Below, piece by piece: positions 1 through 10,365 of a DNA stretch of 64,000 nt (within the stretch, counting starts at the first letter, position 1; each line of letters opens with the position of its first letter). The translations under genes and the position numbers were made by a program. The notes below the pieces were generated by a model. The model saw only the letters and a list, made by a program, of their open reading frames with translations. It was not told where the DNA came from and ran no database searches. The stretch comes from Aliarcobacter sp. (lineage in GTDB: Bacteria > Campylobacterota > Campylobacteria > Campylobacterales > Arcobacteraceae). Where the stretch lies: NCBI GenBank assembly GCA_028690445.1, contig JAQVBE010000014.1, positions 1 through 64,000 of the forward strand. Reading direction: 5' to 3'.

Positions 1-126
1 TGGACTTGTAAAGTTTTCACTAGCTATCATCTCTAAGTGATTTGTTTGTCTTTTTAATTCATTCTCTATTATGTCAAATACTTCTTTATCTGCTTGTTCT
101 AGTGTTGCGTTTGTTATGTAATTCAT
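1..126 (-). CDS. glyA: Serine hydroxymethyltransferase, N-terminal part (cut by window edge)
   Basis: Only the first 42 codons lie in the window. The translation begins [17 protein letters not shown] and continues into [12 protein letters not shown], the conserved N-terminal signature of serine hydroxymethyltransferase, the PLP enzyme that interconverts serine and glycine while loading tetrahydrofolate with a one-carbon unit in the cytoplasm. The ATG at 126-124 sits 26 bases downstream of the lysS stop on the same strand, so it is probably the distal gene of the cvpA-lysS-glyA transcript. The rest of the protein, including the PLP lysine, is outside the window. Confidence 0.93.
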   Translation of the reverse strand, partial: MNYITNATLEQADKEVFDIIENELKRQTNHLEMIASENFTSP

Positions 127-152
127 TTTTTTGTCCTAAATATTATAAATTA

Positions 153-1673
153 TTATATTTCTTCATCATCATGAAGATTGATTTCATTTTTAATTGGTTT
201 CATTGCTGGGAAAAGTAATACATCTCTAATTGAATGCTCATTTGTAAGCATCATTACTAATCTATCAATTCCTATTCCTTGACCAGCTGTTGGAGCCATT
301 CCATAAGATAAAGCATTTACAAAATCTTCATCCATTTCATGTGCTTCATCATCTCCACCACACTCTTTTGCAGCCATTTGACCTTCAAATCTTTGAAGTT
401 GATCAATGGGGTCATTTAACTCTGAAAATGCATTTGCAATCTCTTTCCCCGCAATAAATAATTCAAATCTATCAGTTAAATGAGGTTTTTCATCATTTCT
501 TCTAGCAAGTGGAGAAATTTCAACTGGGTATTCTGTGATAAATGTTGGATTAATAAGTTTTGCTTCAACATATTCATCAAATAACTCACCTTGAAGTTGT
601 CCAATATTCATTTTATCATTTATATCTAATTTTTTTTCTCTCATAAATGCAATAATTTTATCTTTGTCTTCAACAATATCAGCTGGAACTCCACCAATTT
701 GTACTAAAGACTGAATTAAAGGAATTTCAGTAAAGTTACTGAAATCTATTTTTAGTTCTCCATAAGGTAAAACAGTTGGTAACTCTAAATGTTCAAATAA
801 ATATTCAAAATATTCTTTTGTTAAAACAATCAAATCTTTATAAGTTTTATAAGCCCAATAAAATTCAATAGAAGTAAATTCAGGATTATGAGTTGCATCC
901 ATTCCTTCATTTCTAAAACATCTATTTATTTCAAATACAGCTTCAAAACCACCAACAATACATCTTTTTAGATATAACTCAGGTGCAATTCTTAAAAATC
1001 TATCAATTCCTAAAGCATTATGATGAGTAACAAATGGTTTAGCATTTGCTCCCCCTGCAATTGGATGCATCATTGGAGTTTCTACTTCTAAAAATCCTTT
1101 ATTTTCAAAGAATCTTCTTGTTAAACTTATTACTTTACTTCTAATATGAAAAGTTTTTCTAACTTCTGAATTCATAATTAAATCTAAATATCTTTGTCTA
1201 TATCTTAACTCTTTATCTTGAATACCATGATATTTTTCAGGAAGTGGAGAAATCGCTTTTGTAAGAATTCTTAAATCATCTGCATGAAGTGAAAGCTCAC
1301 CTTGTCCAGTTACAAATGGATAACCTTTTATTTCAACAATATCACCAACTTCGATATTCTTTTTAAATATGTCGTTATAAAAACCTTCAGGTAAATTATC
1401 CCTTGCAACATAAATTTGAAGCATTCCACTTTCATCTTCGATTTTTAAGAAACTAGCTTTTCCCATTAGTCTAAAAAGTTTAATTCTTCCAGCAACAATG
1501 TAACTTCTATTTTCATCTCTTTTTTCTTCTGTATGAAGAATATCACTATTTACATTTAAATATTTTGCAATTGTACAATTTCTTGAACATTCGTTTGCAT
1601 AAGGATTAATTCCTACTTCTCTTAGTTTCTCAGCTTTTTCAATTCTTTGTTGTATATATGTATTTTCAAACAA
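153..1673 (-). CDS. lysS: Lysyl-tRNA synthetase, class II
   Basis: A 506-residue class II lysyl-tRNA synthetase, which charges tRNA-Lys using ATP in the cytoplasm. An N-terminal OB-fold anticodon-binding domain (about residues 55-150, with [19 protein letters not shown]) is followed by the catalytic core. Motif 2 is visible as [20 protein letters not shown], and motif 3 near the C-terminus as [12 protein letters not shown]. Length matches the family (about 500). The start is TTG at 1673, because AAGGGA lies 8 bases upstream and the N-terminus fits the family. The gene is 15 bases downstream of cvpA and precedes glyA, a common Campylobacterota arrangement. I see nothing unusual. Confidence 0.97.
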   Translation of the reverse strand: MFENTYIQQRIEKAEKLREVGINPYANECSRNCTIAKYLNVNSDILHTEEKRDENRSYIVAGRIKLFRLMGKASFLKIEDESGMLQIYVARDNLPEGFYNDIFKKNIEVGDIVEIKGYPFVTGQGELSLHADDLRILTKAISPLPEKYHGIQDKELRYRQRYLDLIMNSEVRKTFHIRSKVISLTRRFFENKGFLEVETPMMHPIAGGANAKPFVTHHNALGIDRFLRIAPELYLKRCIVGGFEAVFEINRCFRNEGMDATHNPEFTSIEFYWAYKTYKDLIVLTKEYFEYLFEHLELPTVLPYGELKIDFSNFTEIPLIQSLVQIGGVPADIVEDKDKIIAFMREKKLDINDKMNIGQLQGELFDEYVEAKLINPTFITEYPVEISPLARRNDEKPHLTDRFELFIAGKEIANAFSELNDPIDQLQRFEGQMAAKECGGDDEAHEMDEDFVNALSYGMAPTAGQGIGIDRLVMMLTNEHSIRDVLLFPAMKPIKNEINLHDDEEI

Positions 1674-1688
1674 TATTAAATCCCTTAA

Positions 1689-2420
1689 TTAATTTTCTTG
1701 TGGTTTATTAGCAATACTTCTTAGTTTTTCTTTTGTACTGTTAATCTCTTCTTTTGTTACATTTTTTGTATCTTCTATTTTTTCTTTAATAGTATCTACA
1801 ACTTCTTCTTCAACAGCTTCTTTTACAGTATCTGTAGTAGTTTGAATATTTTCTTTTATATTATTTTTTGTATCTTCTATAACTTCAGAAGCTTTTGTTG
1901 TATCTATTACTTTATTAACATTTGTTGTAATTGCAGTTGTATCAAGTTTTATGATAAATGAACCAGTGCTTATTAAATGTGGCATCATAAATGAGCTCTC
2001 AAATTTTTCATCCATTACTTTTTTAAAAGATTGAACTTGATATAAAGCGTAAGTAATAACTGAAAATATCAAAAATACTTTTGATGCTCCAAATATAAAT
2101 CCAAAAATTCTATCAACAACACCTAATCCACTTGCAGAAAAAATCTTACTAACTATAATCCCAGCAGTGTAAACTACAATCCAAACAGCAACTAAAGCAG
2201 TTATAAATCCAATTAATTTTATGGTTGCTGGATTATCTAAAACTAAAATTGGAGCCAATAAATCACCTGTTTCTTTTGAAATTCTTGAGGCTACAAAAAT
2301 TGCACCAATAATTCCAATAATTCCAAATACTTCTTTTATTAATCCTCTAAATAAACCTTTTAGTCCTAATATTAGAGTAATAGTTATAATAATTAAATCA
2401 AAAATAGAAAAATCTTGCAT
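1689..2420 (-). CDS. cvpA: CvpA family inner-membrane protein
   Basis: A 243-residue protein whose first 130 residues carry four hydrophobic segments beginning FDLIIITITLILGLKGLFRGLIKEVFGII, the CvpA/colicin V production family signature. The C-terminal 90 residues are charged, Lys/Glu/Thr-rich and predicted to be helical or coiled coil (TKNNIKENIQTTTDTVKEAVEEE), probably in the cytoplasm. CvpA proteins are linked to envelope homeostasis in other bacteria; the molecular activity is not defined. The start ATG has GGGAC 3 bases upstream. A TATAAT box lies about 27 bases upstream, so cvpA probably heads the cvpA-lysS-glyA transcript. Confidence 0.85.
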   Translation of the reverse strand: MQDFSIFDLIIITITLILGLKGLFRGLIKEVFGIIGIIGAIFVASRISKETGDLLAPILVLDNPATIKLIGFITALVAVWIVVYTAGIIVSKIFSASGLGVVDRIFGFIFGASKVFLIFSVITYALYQVQSFKKVMDEKFESSFMMPHLISTGSFIIKLDTTAITTNVNKVIDTTKASEVIEDTKNNIKENIQTTTDTVKEAVEEEVVDTIKEKIEDTKNVTKEEINSTKEKLRSIANKPQEN

Positions 2421-2446
2421 AAAGTCCCTTTTCTTATAATTCGTGC

Positions 2447-2452
2447 ATTATA
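2447..2452 (-). promoter_or_regulatory. Likely -10 box for cvpA-lysS-glyA
   Basis: On the minus strand the 55-base gap between the kinase gene and cvpA contains a perfect TATAAT followed by GCACG, 27 bases before the cvpA start. The match and position suit a sigma-70 promoter of Campylobacterota, where the -10 box dominates. No start site has been mapped here. Confidence 0.5.
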
Positions 2453-2475
2453 TCTAATCTTTACAAAATCGAAGT

Positions 2476-4551
2476 TTAATTAAAATCGATAATAAAGTTA
2501 AGTCCAGAATAATTTTTATTTTTATAATCATAAGTTACATTTTGAATATCAATTTTATAACCAAGATTTTGAACAAAAAACTCATTTACAATATAAAGTC
2601 CAAGTCCGATTCCAAAAGCCTGATGTTTAGTTGTAAAATATGGTTCTAGAATTTTCGAAATAATATTTTTATCAATACCATTTCCTGAATCTTTTATTTG
2701 TAAAATATTGTTTTTAAATTCTATAAATATAAATCTATCCTCAATATTTTCAACAGTTATTAAAGCATGAACGGAATTATCTAAAATATTTAAAATAGCT
2801 TGGGAAAAATCATTTTTATTACTGTTTAAAATTATGTCACTATCATAAATAAATTGACATTCTATTGAATTTTTTTCTAAAATTGAATTCATAAATTTTT
2901 TTGTATTTTCAAGAGCTTCAATTAATGAAAATTTAGTTGAATTATTATCTGTATTAAAGAAATTTGTAAAATTATCAATGGTTGTCGATAATTTATTTGT
3001 ATTATTTATTATTCCATCACATGATAAATTGAACTCATTATCGTCAAGAATATTTAATTCTTTTTGAAGTTTCATTCCACTTGTAATTGTACTTATAACA
3101 CTTAATGGTTGTCGCCATTGATGAGCAATATTTTTTAAAGTATCTGTAATAGCAGCTATTTTTGATTGTTGAAAAAGTATTCTATCTTTTTCTTTGTTTG
3201 TTTGAATTTGTTCTATTTCTTGAGTTATATCTGTAAATGTTGCTATTATAAACTCTTCATTTTTAACTATTGAACATTTTATAGAAAAGTACCTGATTTT
3301 ATCTTGCATATTTTTTATAGCAACTCTAAAATTTTTATCTGGATTTGCTAAAATATATTCAGCCCAATTTTTTCCATTGTAATATTTTTCAATAATATAA
3401 ATATCATCTTGCATATCTATAAAAGTACTACAAATACATTTATATGTTTTTTTAAAACTTTCTAAATCTTTGGTATTTGTAAAAAAATCATATAGTCTTT
3501 GGTTTGCATCAATAATTTCATTTCCAAGAGTTATTACAATAATATTTTCTTGAGAATTAAGAATAGCTTCTTTTTTATTCTCTTGAATTTTCAGTAACCT
3601 TAAATAACTAGTATAAAAATAAATTAAAAAAAAGAAAAGCATTATAATTAAAACTATTGCTGAAATCATAATAGTTTGAATTTTAAAAGATTCTACAATT
3701 CGAATATCTATATCATTTAATTTTACAAAATTTAAAATATATCCTAATCTTTCATTTTTATTATTATAAAGATCAAATTTTGAAATTAAATAGTTATTTT
3801 CTATGATATAGTTATTGATTTTAAGATATTTTTCAATTTTATTTCGTTGTAAATAAGTGATTAATTCTTTATTTACATTTTCATTTACAACATAATAGTC
3901 ATCAATAAACATTTTACTAAATGGAAGTTGGATTATCTCATTATACTTTTTATCTGCAATTATTACAGAATCAATTTTATTTTCTTTTAAATCATTTGCA
4001 ATGGAATTAAATTGACCAATAATTTCTAACGCTCCTAAAAAATTATTTTCCTCATCAATTATAGGTGCTCTAGCTTTTATAGTCATTGAATATAATCCAA
4101 CACTAATAGAAGTAGAAATTTTTTTATCTTCTATAAATTTTTTTAAATCTTTTCTAAAAAAAAGATTATCACCTTTTTTATCACTCCAAGAACGATATAT
4201 ACTATTTCCATTTTTATCTATTATTTGAATCCAAATATTTTTAAATTTTGTATTATCTTTTATTTGCTGTGAAATATCGCTGTAGTTAAATTTATCATAT
4301 TCTTGAGTAGCCATTAATTTATGTAATTCATAATCTTTTACCAATGATAAAGCTATGGCTAATGTTGTATTTATTTTATTGTCTAAAAATTTCTCAGTTA
4401 ATTTTAGAATATTTGTATTTGTTAAATTATAAGTAGAATCTAATAGAATTTTTTGCTTATCTAAGATGTAATAATAAGTGCCATAAAGGACAAAAATAGT
4501 TAGAATTAAAAAAGAGAAAACTGCAATAAAAATATTTCTTTTGGTGTGCAT
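2476..4551 (-). CDS. Membrane sensor histidine kinase with periplasmic Cache-like domain and PAS
   Basis: A 691-residue orphan sensor kinase. A first membrane helix (about 8-29) and a second (about 290-312, with MISAIVLIIMLFFFLIYFY) enclose a periplasmic domain of about 260 residues. That domain looks like a Cache sensor (IWIQIIDKNGNSIYRSW, SVGLYSMTIKARAPI). A PAS-like region (about 330-450) precedes the dimerisation helix, whose phospho-acceptor His is in NIAHQWRQPLSVIS (near residue 476). The ATPase domain shows an N box (ILNILDNSVHAL), G1 (IKDSGNGID) and G2 (GIGLGLYIV). No response regulator is adjacent; the neighbours are cvpA and divergent ispG. Ligand and output are unknown. The family call is firm; the sensory role is inferred. 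Confidence 0.9.
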   Translation of the reverse strand: MHTKRNIFIAVFSFLILTIFVLYGTYYYILDKQKILLDSTYNLTNTNILKLTEKFLDNKINTTLAIALSLVKDYELHKLMATQEYDKFNYSDISQQIKDNTKFKNIWIQIIDKNGNSIYRSWSDKKGDNLFFRKDLKKFIEDKKISTSISVGLYSMTIKARAPIIDEENNFLGALEIIGQFNSIANDLKENKIDSVIIADKKYNEIIQLPFSKMFIDDYYVVNENVNKELITYLQRNKIEKYLKINNYIIENNYLISKFDLYNNKNERLGYILNFVKLNDIDIRIVESFKIQTIMISAIVLIIMLFFFLIYFYTSYLRLLKIQENKKEAILNSQENIIVITLGNEIIDANQRLYDFFTNTKDLESFKKTYKCICSTFIDMQDDIYIIEKYYNGKNWAEYILANPDKNFRVAIKNMQDKIRYFSIKCSIVKNEEFIIATFTDITQEIEQIQTNKEKDRILFQQSKIAAITDTLKNIAHQWRQPLSVISTITSGMKLQKELNILDDNEFNLSCDGIINNTNKLSTTIDNFTNFFNTDNNSTKFSLIEALENTKKFMNSILEKNSIECQFIYDSDIILNSNKNDFSQAILNILDNSVHALITVENIEDRFIFIEFKNNILQIKDSGNGIDKNIISKILEPYFTTKHQAFGIGLGLYIVNEFFVQNLGYKIDIQNVTYDYKNKNYSGLNFIIDFN

Positions 4552-4642
4552 TAATGTAAACTTTTAGTAGATTTATAAGTTTCCATTATACACAAACACA
4601 ACTTTCTTTCTAATTAATATTTCATTTAGAATTAATAAATTT

Positions 4643-4657
4643 GTGATAAAATCACAC
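4643..4657 (+). promoter_or_regulatory. Palindrome overlapping a -10-like box before ispG
   Basis: TGTGATAAAATCACA is a perfect inverted repeat (TGTGAT/ATCACA around AAA) ending two bases before the ispG ATG, and it contains the -10-like TAAAAT. It resembles a half-site spacing seen for CRP/FNR-type regulators, but the spacer is one base shorter than the CRP consensus. It could be an operator, or a promoter box giving a very short leader. Confidence 0.3.
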
Positions 4658-4658
4658 C

Positions 4659-5720
4659 ATGATAAAAAGATACCCAACTAAACAAATATTCGTAGGAAAT
4701 GTACCAGTTGGTGGTGATGCACCAATTCCTGTACAATCAATGACATTTACAAAAACATCAGATGTTAAAGCAACAGTAGAACAAATTACAAGATTACATT
4801 TTGCTGGAGCTGATATAGTAAGAGTTGCTGTTCCAAATATGGAAGCAGCATTAGCATTAAAAGAGATTAAATCTCAAGTTGAATTACCACTTGTAGCAGA
4901 TATTCATTTTCATTATAAATTAGCTTTAATTGCTGCTGAAGTTGTAGATTGTATTAGAATTAATCCAGGAAATATTGGAGATAAAAAAAGAGTTCAAGAA
5001 GTAGTAAAGGCTTGTATTGAACATAATATTCCAATAAGAATTGGAGTAAATTCTGGTTCACTTGAAAAACAGTTTGAAGATAAATATGGACAAACACCAG
5101 CTGGAATGGTTGCAAGTGCTGATTATAATATCAAATTTCTCGAAGATTTAGGTTTTACAAATTTAAAAATTTCATTAAAAGCTAGTGATGTTCAAAGAAC
5201 AGTTGAAGCTTATAGAACTTTGCGACCTATGAATAATTATCCATTTCATTTAGGTGTTACAGAAGCAGGAACACAATTTCACTCAACTATAAAATCTTCA
5301 ATTGCTTTAGGTTCACTTTTACTTGATGGAATAGGTGATACTTTAAGAGTTTCAATGACAGGCGAACTTGAAGAAGAGATAAAAGTTGGGAAGGCGATTT
5401 TAAAAGATGTTGGAATTGCAAAAGAGGGATTAAATATCGTTTCTTGTCCTACTTGTGGAAGAATTGAAGCTGATTTAGTAAGCGCAGTTGCAGAAGTTGA
5501 AAGACGAACAGCACATATTAAAACACCAATGGATGTTTCAGTTATGGGATGTGTTGTAAATGCAATTGGTGAAGCAAAAAGTGCAGATGTTGCAATTGCT
5601 TTTGGAAAAGGAAGTGGACTTATAATGAAAAAAGGTGAAATTATCGCCAAATTATCAGGAGATTCATTGATAAATAGATTTATAGAGGAAGTGGAAATCG
5701 AAGCCCAAAAGAGAAAATAA
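4659..5720 (+). CDS. ispG: 4-hydroxy-3-methylbut-2-enyl diphosphate synthase (IspG/GcpE)
   Basis: A 353-residue enzyme of the non-mevalonate isoprenoid pathway. It converts MEcPP to HMBPP with a [4Fe-4S] cluster in the cytoplasm. The N-terminal TIM barrel starts with [18 protein letters not shown] and contains [11 protein letters not shown] and [11 protein letters not shown]. The three cluster cysteines are visible in SCPTCGR (near residue 262) and [12 protein letters not shown] (near 297). Length is typical of the short bacterial form. The stop overlaps the dnaB start by one base (TAATG), so the two genes are translationally coupled. Confidence 0.97.
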   Translation: MIKRYPTKQIFVGNVPVGGDAPIPVQSMTFTKTSDVKATVEQITRLHFAGADIVRVAVPNMEAALALKEIKSQVELPLVADIHFHYKLALIAAEVVDCIRINPGNIGDKKRVQEVVKACIEHNIPIRIGVNSGSLEKQFEDKYGQTPAGMVASADYNIKFLEDLGFTNLKISLKASDVQRTVEAYRTLRPMNNYPFHLGVTEAGTQFHSTIKSSIALGSLLLDGIGDTLRVSMTGELEEEIKVGKAILKDVGIAKEGLNIVSCPTCGRIEADLVSAVAEVERRTAHIKTPMDVSVMGCVVNAIGEAKSADVAIAFGKGSGLIMKKGEIIAKLSGDSLINRFIEEVEIEAQKRK

Positions 5721-7162
5721 TGGATAGCGTTTATAGTATAAATATAGAAAGAGCTGTACTAAGTTCTATTTTATTTAATCCAGAAGAGCTTGAAGATGTT
5801 TTAGGAGTTTTAAAACCTAAAGATTTCTATTTACCTGCCCATAAAAAAATCTTTGAAGTAATGGTAAAACTTCATAATGACGATATGCCAATTGATGAAG
5901 AGTTTATAAGAAAGAGAGTTGATGCAAAAGATGTCGATGATTCTATTTTATTAGAAATTCTGTCAGCAAATCCAATTACTAATACTTTAGCTTATGTACG
6001 AGAAATCAAAGATGGTTCTGTAAAAAGAGAATTAGCCTCACTAGCAACAACAATAAAAAAAGTTGCAATTGAAGAAGATATGAGTGCAAATGAAGCTCTT
6101 GATACTATTCAAGGTGAGCTTTATAAAATCTCAACAGATTCAGCAACTTCTGAGTTAAAAGATATGCAAGTCGTAACTCACGATACGCTCGAATATATAG
6201 AAAAAATGAAAAAAATGGGGAATAAACACCTCATTGGAGAAACAACAGGATTTGAAGCCCTTGATAGAAGAACAACAGGATTTAATGCTGGAGATTTGAT
6301 TATTATTGCAGCCCGTCCTGCAATGGGAAAAACAGCACTTGTTTTAAATATGGCTTTAAAAAATGTAGAGCAAGGTAAGGGTGTTATTCTTTTCTCTTTG
6401 GAAATGCCAGCTGAACAATTAATGCTAAGAATGCTTTCTGCAAAAACATCAATTCCATTACAAAACCTTAGGAAAGGTGATTTAGATGATCAACAATGGA
6501 CAAATCTTAGTGGTGCTTTTGACGATTTAAATACTAAAAAACTTTTTGTTGATGATGGTGGAAGTATTAATATTAATCAGCTTCGAGCGAGAGTGCGAAA
6601 ACTTGCTCAAAATGAATCTAATAATATAAAACTTGTAATTATCGATTACCTTCAACTAATGCAAGGAACAGGAAATAAAGATAGACACCAAGAAGTTTCA
6701 GATATTTCAAGGGGGTTAAAAATGTTAGCAAGAGAGATGAAAATTCCTATTATTGCCCTTTCTCAGCTAAATAGGGGATTAGAAAATAGACCAGATAAAA
6801 GACCTATGTTATCAGATTTAAGAGAATCAGGAGCAATCGAACAAGATGCGGATATTATTATGTTTGTTTACAGAGATGATGTTTATAAAGAAAGAGATGA
6901 AGCAAGAAAAGAGAAAGAAGCTAAAGATAAAGGTGAAGATTATAAATCAAAATTTATAAATAAACCAGAAGAAGAAGCGGAAATAATTATCGGAAAACAA
7001 AGAAATGGACCAATTGGAACTGTAAAACTTAATTTTCAAAAAGCTCTTACACGATTTGTTGATAAAGAAAATGAACATAATAACTCGCCAATAGAAATGG
7101 TATTTGAAACAGTTGCAGATACAGAACGAGAGACAAATATTGATATGCCAGATATTTTTTAA
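5720..7162 (+). CDS. dnaB: Replicative DNA helicase DnaB
   Basis: A 480-residue hexameric 5'-3' helicase that unwinds DNA at the replication fork. The N-terminal domain (about 1-150, starting NIERAVLSSILFNPE) is followed by a RecA-like ATPase. Walker A is ARPAMGKTALVLNMA (near residue 200) and Walker B is KLVIIDYLQLM (near 310); a DnaB signature SDLRESGAIEQDADIIMFVYR follows. A charged insertion of about 40 residues (RKEKEAKDKGEDYKSKF) separates this from the last conserved strand, as in other Campylobacterota DnaB proteins. No intein is present. It is coupled to ispG by a one-base overlap. Confidence 0.97.
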   Translation: MDSVYSINIERAVLSSILFNPEELEDVLGVLKPKDFYLPAHKKIFEVMVKLHNDDMPIDEEFIRKRVDAKDVDDSILLEILSANPITNTLAYVREIKDGSVKRELASLATTIKKVAIEEDMSANEALDTIQGELYKISTDSATSELKDMQVVTHDTLEYIEKMKKMGNKHLIGETTGFEALDRRTTGFNAGDLIIIAARPAMGKTALVLNMALKNVEQGKGVILFSLEMPAEQLMLRMLSAKTSIPLQNLRKGDLDDQQWTNLSGAFDDLNTKKLFVDDGGSININQLRARVRKLAQNESNNIKLVIIDYLQLMQGTGNKDRHQEVSDISRGLKMLAREMKIPIIALSQLNRGLENRPDKRPMLSDLRESGAIEQDADIIMFVYRDDVYKERDEARKEKEAKDKGEDYKSKFINKPEEEAEIIIGKQRNGPIGTVKLNFQKALTRFVDKENEHNNSPIEMVFETVADTERETNIDMPDIF

Positions 7163-7196
7163 ATAATATATTATATTATCTTAAGAAATAAATATA

Positions 7197-7202
7197 TATA
7201 AT
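7197..7202 (+). promoter_or_regulatory. Likely -10 box for the pseudopilin gene
   Basis: TATAAT lies 25 bases before the ATG at 7228 and after the dnaB stop, with the Shine-Dalgarno-like AAGGA between them (about 7218-7222). The position suits a dedicated promoter. The local AT richness makes chance matches likely. Confidence 0.4.
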
Positions 7203-7227
7203 CTTTAAAATTACTTTAAGGATTGTT

Positions 7228-7626
7228 ATGAAATCTGCATTTTCACTTTTGGAACTTATATTTGCTATTGTAATTTTAGGGATAGTTGCCTCTTTTGCAA
7301 TTCCAAAATATATTGATACAAAAGATTCAGCTTTAGTTTCAACTATAAAAAGAGACATAAATACAGCTGTATCATCTCTACAAAGTTATTATTTATTAAA
7401 TCAAAAGATTGAAAAAATTAGTGATGTTTTAACAATCAATGATACAAACTGGATAGTAAGTGATACAAAAATAAGTGATAAGAATTCTTGTTTATATTTA
7501 GAAGTTCAAACTTCGCAAAGTGGAAATAAATCTATTGAAGTAGTAGTTGATTCACAAAAAGATACAACTATTTGCAAAAAAATTAAAGAAGCTAAAATAC
7601 TTACCGCTTCTTATGAACTTTATTGA
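7228..7626 (+). CDS. Type II secretion/type IV pilus-like pseudopilin
   Basis: A 132-residue protein with a class III prepilin leader. The short N-terminus MKSA is followed by FSLLELIFAIVILGIVASFAIP: the processed residue is Phe, and the Glu at mature position 5 is present. The hydrophobic helix spans about residues 5-27. The rest is a small globular domain with two Cys (NSCLYLEV and TTICKKIK), which could form a disulfide. It probably enters an inner-membrane pseudopilus or competence-type fibre, but no assembly genes lie nearby. It converges with the exported DNA ligase gene with only four bases between the stops. Confidence 0.85.
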   Translation: MKSAFSLLELIFAIVILGIVASFAIPKYIDTKDSALVSTIKRDINTAVSSLQSYYLLNQKIEKISDVLTINDTNWIVSDTKISDKNSCLYLEVQTSQSGNKSIEVVVDSQKDTTICKKIKEAKILTASYELY

Positions 7627-7630
7627 TTTA

Positions 7631-8434
7631 TTATTCTTTTTTTCTTATTCTTAAAAAAGAAGCAAATTTTGGTTTATTATTTTTTGTTAAATCATAATAT
7701 TTAAAAGTTACAATATCTCCAATTTGAGGTGGATTTTTTCTTTGTATATCTGAAAAGCCACCGCCAAGATTAAAAATAATTCCATTATTTAATTTAAGTC
7801 GTAAACTTTTAAATTCACCATTATTTGAATAGTTTAATCCAATTACTAAGCCCTCATCATCATAAAATTTTTTTACTTTTAAAATATTTTCGCTTCTTCC
7901 TGTAAAATATTCTAAGTTGGGATTTTTTAGGATTATTCCTTCTGCTTTTTTATCTAGTAACTCTTTTAAATAAATATTTAAATCAGTTTCATTTTTGCAA
8001 ATTAATTGAGGAATTATTTTAATAAATTTATTAGGATTTTTATCTAACCAAGATTTTATTTTTTCTAATCTTTTATCAAAATTTCCTTTTTCATTTGGAA
8101 CTTCAAAGATATTATAAGTTATTTTTTCCCATTTTAATGATGGATTTGTATCTAAAACTATATTTTGAATATTTTCAAAATCATCTCTTTTTGTCCATAA
8201 TTCGCCATCAAGTTCAAAAGGTGGAAAATCTTTTATAAACCAATTTGGTGTATATATTTTATTACCATTTTTGCTAAGAAGTTCTTTTCCATTCCAATAT
8301 GCACGGATTCCATCAAGTTTTTCACTCATATACCAATTTGTAATAGTATGTTTTGAATTATCATAATTTTTTGCTTTTTGAAGTTCCTGCGAATTTAAGT
8401 AAATAAAAAGAAAGAATAGTATCAAGAATCTCAT
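7631..8434 (-). CDS. Exported ATP-dependent DNA ligase (LigE-like)
   Basis: A 267-residue minimal ATP-dependent DNA ligase. Motif I is SEKLDGIRAYW with the nucleotidylated Lys at about residue 39; motif III is FELDGELW; motif IV is AEGIILKNP; motif V is ILKVKKFYDDEG. A compact OB fold follows, and there is no extra DNA-binding domain. The N-terminus MRFLILFFLFIYLNSQ is a good signal peptide, so the enzyme probably acts in the periplasm, as described for ligases of the LigE group in Gram-negative bacteria. A role in repairing or joining imported DNA is a family-based inference. The pseudopilin gene on the opposite strand ends four bases away. Confidence 0.88.
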   Translation of the reverse strand: MRFLILFFLFIYLNSQELQKAKNYDNSKHTITNWYMSEKLDGIRAYWNGKELLSKNGNKIYTPNWFIKDFPPFELDGELWTKRDDFENIQNIVLDTNPSLKWEKITYNIFEVPNEKGNFDKRLEKIKSWLDKNPNKFIKIIPQLICKNETDLNIYLKELLDKKAEGIILKNPNLEYFTGRSENILKVKKFYDDEGLVIGLNYSNNGEFKSLRLKLNNGIIFNLGGGFSDIQRKNPPQIGDIVTFKYYDLTKNNKPKFASFLRIRKKE

Positions 8435-8570
8435 AGTAATCCTATATAAATAATGTTTTATATTATATATTATAGATTCTTAAATATTCGAAAAACATCA
8501 TTAAACAATAATAAATATTTAGATAAAATATTCAACTTATGATAAAGTAGCGATTAGAAAAGGATTTTGA

Positions 8571-9128
8571 TTGAATAAAGATATTGTATTAAATGAGAAT
8601 GATAAAAAAATATTAGTAGATTCAATAAGAAGTGTAAATGATTTTCCAAAGCATGGAATTGTTTTTAAAGATATTACAACTTTATTAAATAATAAAGAAG
8701 CATTCAAACTTTTGATGAATCATTTAGAGCAAAGATATAAATCTTATAATTTAGATTATGTGGCTGGAATTGACTCAAGAGGCTTTATTTTTGGTGCCGC
8801 ACTTGCTGATAGATTAGGTGTAGGTTTTGTTCCAGTAAGAAAAAAAGGAAAACTTCCAACTACAACTGTTTGTGAAAAATATGAACTTGAATATGGTTTT
8901 GATGAAGTTGAAATTCACCTTGATGCTTTTAATAATGAAAAAAATGTAAATGTTTTATTAATAGATGACATAATAGTAAGTGGTGGAACTGCAAATGCAG
9001 CTGCAACTTTAATTAAAAAATTAGATGTAAATTTAGTAGAAGTATGTTTTTTAATGAACATTCAAATATTAGATGGCGCAAAAAAATTAAGAGAAATAGC
9101 TCCTGTTTATTCAGTGTTAGAAATTTAA
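8571..9128 (+). CDS. apt: Adenine phosphoribosyltransferase
   Basis: A 185-residue purine-salvage enzyme making AMP from adenine and PRPP in the cytoplasm. The PRPP-binding loop is [20 protein letters not shown] (about residues 124-143), and the family N-terminal signature is [39 protein letters not shown] lies upstream of the loop. The start is TTG at 8571 with AAAGGA about 8 bases upstream; this gives the usual length. trpB follows 16 bases downstream on the same strand, and the two are probably co-transcribed. Confidence 0.95.
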   Translation: MNKDIVLNENDKKILVDSIRSVNDFPKHGIVFKDITTLLNNKEAFKLLMNHLEQRYKSYNLDYVAGIDSRGFIFGAALADRLGVGFVPVRKKGKLPTTTVCEKYELEYGFDEVEIHLDAFNNEKNVNVLLIDDIIVSGGTANAAATLIKKLDVNLVEVCFLMNIQILDGAKKLREIAPVYSVLEI

Positions 9129-9144
9129 TAAAAAGAGAAAATAA

Positions 9145-10353
9145 ATGAGTAATTATATCCCAAAACCAAGTATTTTTGACCCTGATGAGAAAGGTCAATT
9201 TGGTATTTTTGGTGGACAATACGTACCTGAAACCTTGATGCCAATATTAAAAGAATTAGAAGCTGAATATAAAAAATATAGATTTGATAAAGAATTTTGG
9301 ACAGAAGTTAATTATTTATTAAAAGATTATGTTGGTCGCGAAAATCCTTTATATTTTGCAAAAAATATTAGTGATGAAATCGGAGCAAAAGTATATTTAA
9401 AAAGAGAAGATTTAAATCATACAGGTGCACATAAAGTAAATAATGTAATAGCTCAAGGGTTACTTGCTAAAAAACTAGGAAAAACAAAAGTAATAGCAGA
9501 AACAGGAGCTGGTCAACATGGAGTTGCGACTGCAACTATTGCTGCTCTTATGGGCTTAGAATGTACTGTTTTTATGGGTGCAAAAGATGTTGAACGACAA
9601 GAATTAAATGTATTTAGAATGAAACTATTGGGTGCAAAAGTAATTGCAGTTGAAAGTGGAAGTAAAACTTTAAAAGATGCTATGAATGATGCTATTCGAT
9701 ATTGGGTTACGAATGCTCGTGATACATTTTATATAATTGGAACAGTTGCAGGTCCTCATCCATATCCTATGATGGTTCGAGATTTTCAAGCTGTTATTGG
9801 TTATGAGGCAAGAAAACAGATTTTAGAAAAAGAAAATAAATTACCTGATTATGTACTTGCTTGTATTGGTGGAGGTTCTAATGCTATTGGTATGTTTTCA
9901 CATTTTTTAGAAGATGAAAGTGTAACTTGTATAGGAATTGAAGCTGGTGGTTTAGGACTTGATACAGATAAACATGGCTGTTCACTAGAAAAAGGAAGTC
10001 CTGGAGTTTTACACGGACAATGCTCATATTTACTTCAAGATGAAGATGGACAAATTATAGAAGCTCACTCTTTTAGTGCAGGACTTGATTATCCAGGAAT
10101 AGGACCTGAACACTCTTTTCATAAAGATAATAAATCTGTGTCTTATGATTCAATAACGGATAAAGAAGCTTTAGATGCTTTTGTATGGCTTAGTAGAAAA
10201 GAAGGAATTATTCCAGCTTTTGAGTCATCACATGCAATTGCTTATTTAAAAAAGGCAAAAGAGAAATTTAAAGATAAAATAGTTATTGTAAACTTATCTG
10301 GTCGTGGAGATAAAGATATGGTACAAGCAAAGAGTTTGTTAAATTTTGAATAA
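9145..10353 (+). CDS. trpB: Tryptophan synthase beta chain
   Basis: A 402-residue PLP enzyme that condenses indole and serine to tryptophan. The N-terminus [15 protein letters not shown] is typical of TrpB1. The PLP lysine is in [14 protein letters not shown] (near residue 91), the phosphate-binding loop is [10 protein letters not shown], and [13 protein letters not shown] forms part of the active site. No trpA or other trp gene is adjacent; the neighbours are apt, dedA and pepA, so the alpha subunit must be encoded elsewhere. It begins with ATG behind AAAAGAGAA, 16 bases after apt. Confidence 0.96.
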   Translation: MSNYIPKPSIFDPDEKGQFGIFGGQYVPETLMPILKELEAEYKKYRFDKEFWTEVNYLLKDYVGRENPLYFAKNISDEIGAKVYLKREDLNHTGAHKVNNVIAQGLLAKKLGKTKVIAETGAGQHGVATATIAALMGLECTVFMGAKDVERQELNVFRMKLLGAKVIAVESGSKTLKDAMNDAIRYWVTNARDTFYIIGTVAGPHPYPMMVRDFQAVIGYEARKQILEKENKLPDYVLACIGGGSNAIGMFSHFLEDESVTCIGIEAGGLGLDTDKHGCSLEKGSPGVLHGQCSYLLQDEDGQIIEAHSFSAGLDYPGIGPEHSFHKDNKSVSYDSITDKEALDAFVWLSRKEGIIPAFESSHAIAYLKKAKEKFKDKIVIVNLSGRGDKDMVQAKSLLNFE

Positions 10354-10365
10354 AAAAGGGGTATT

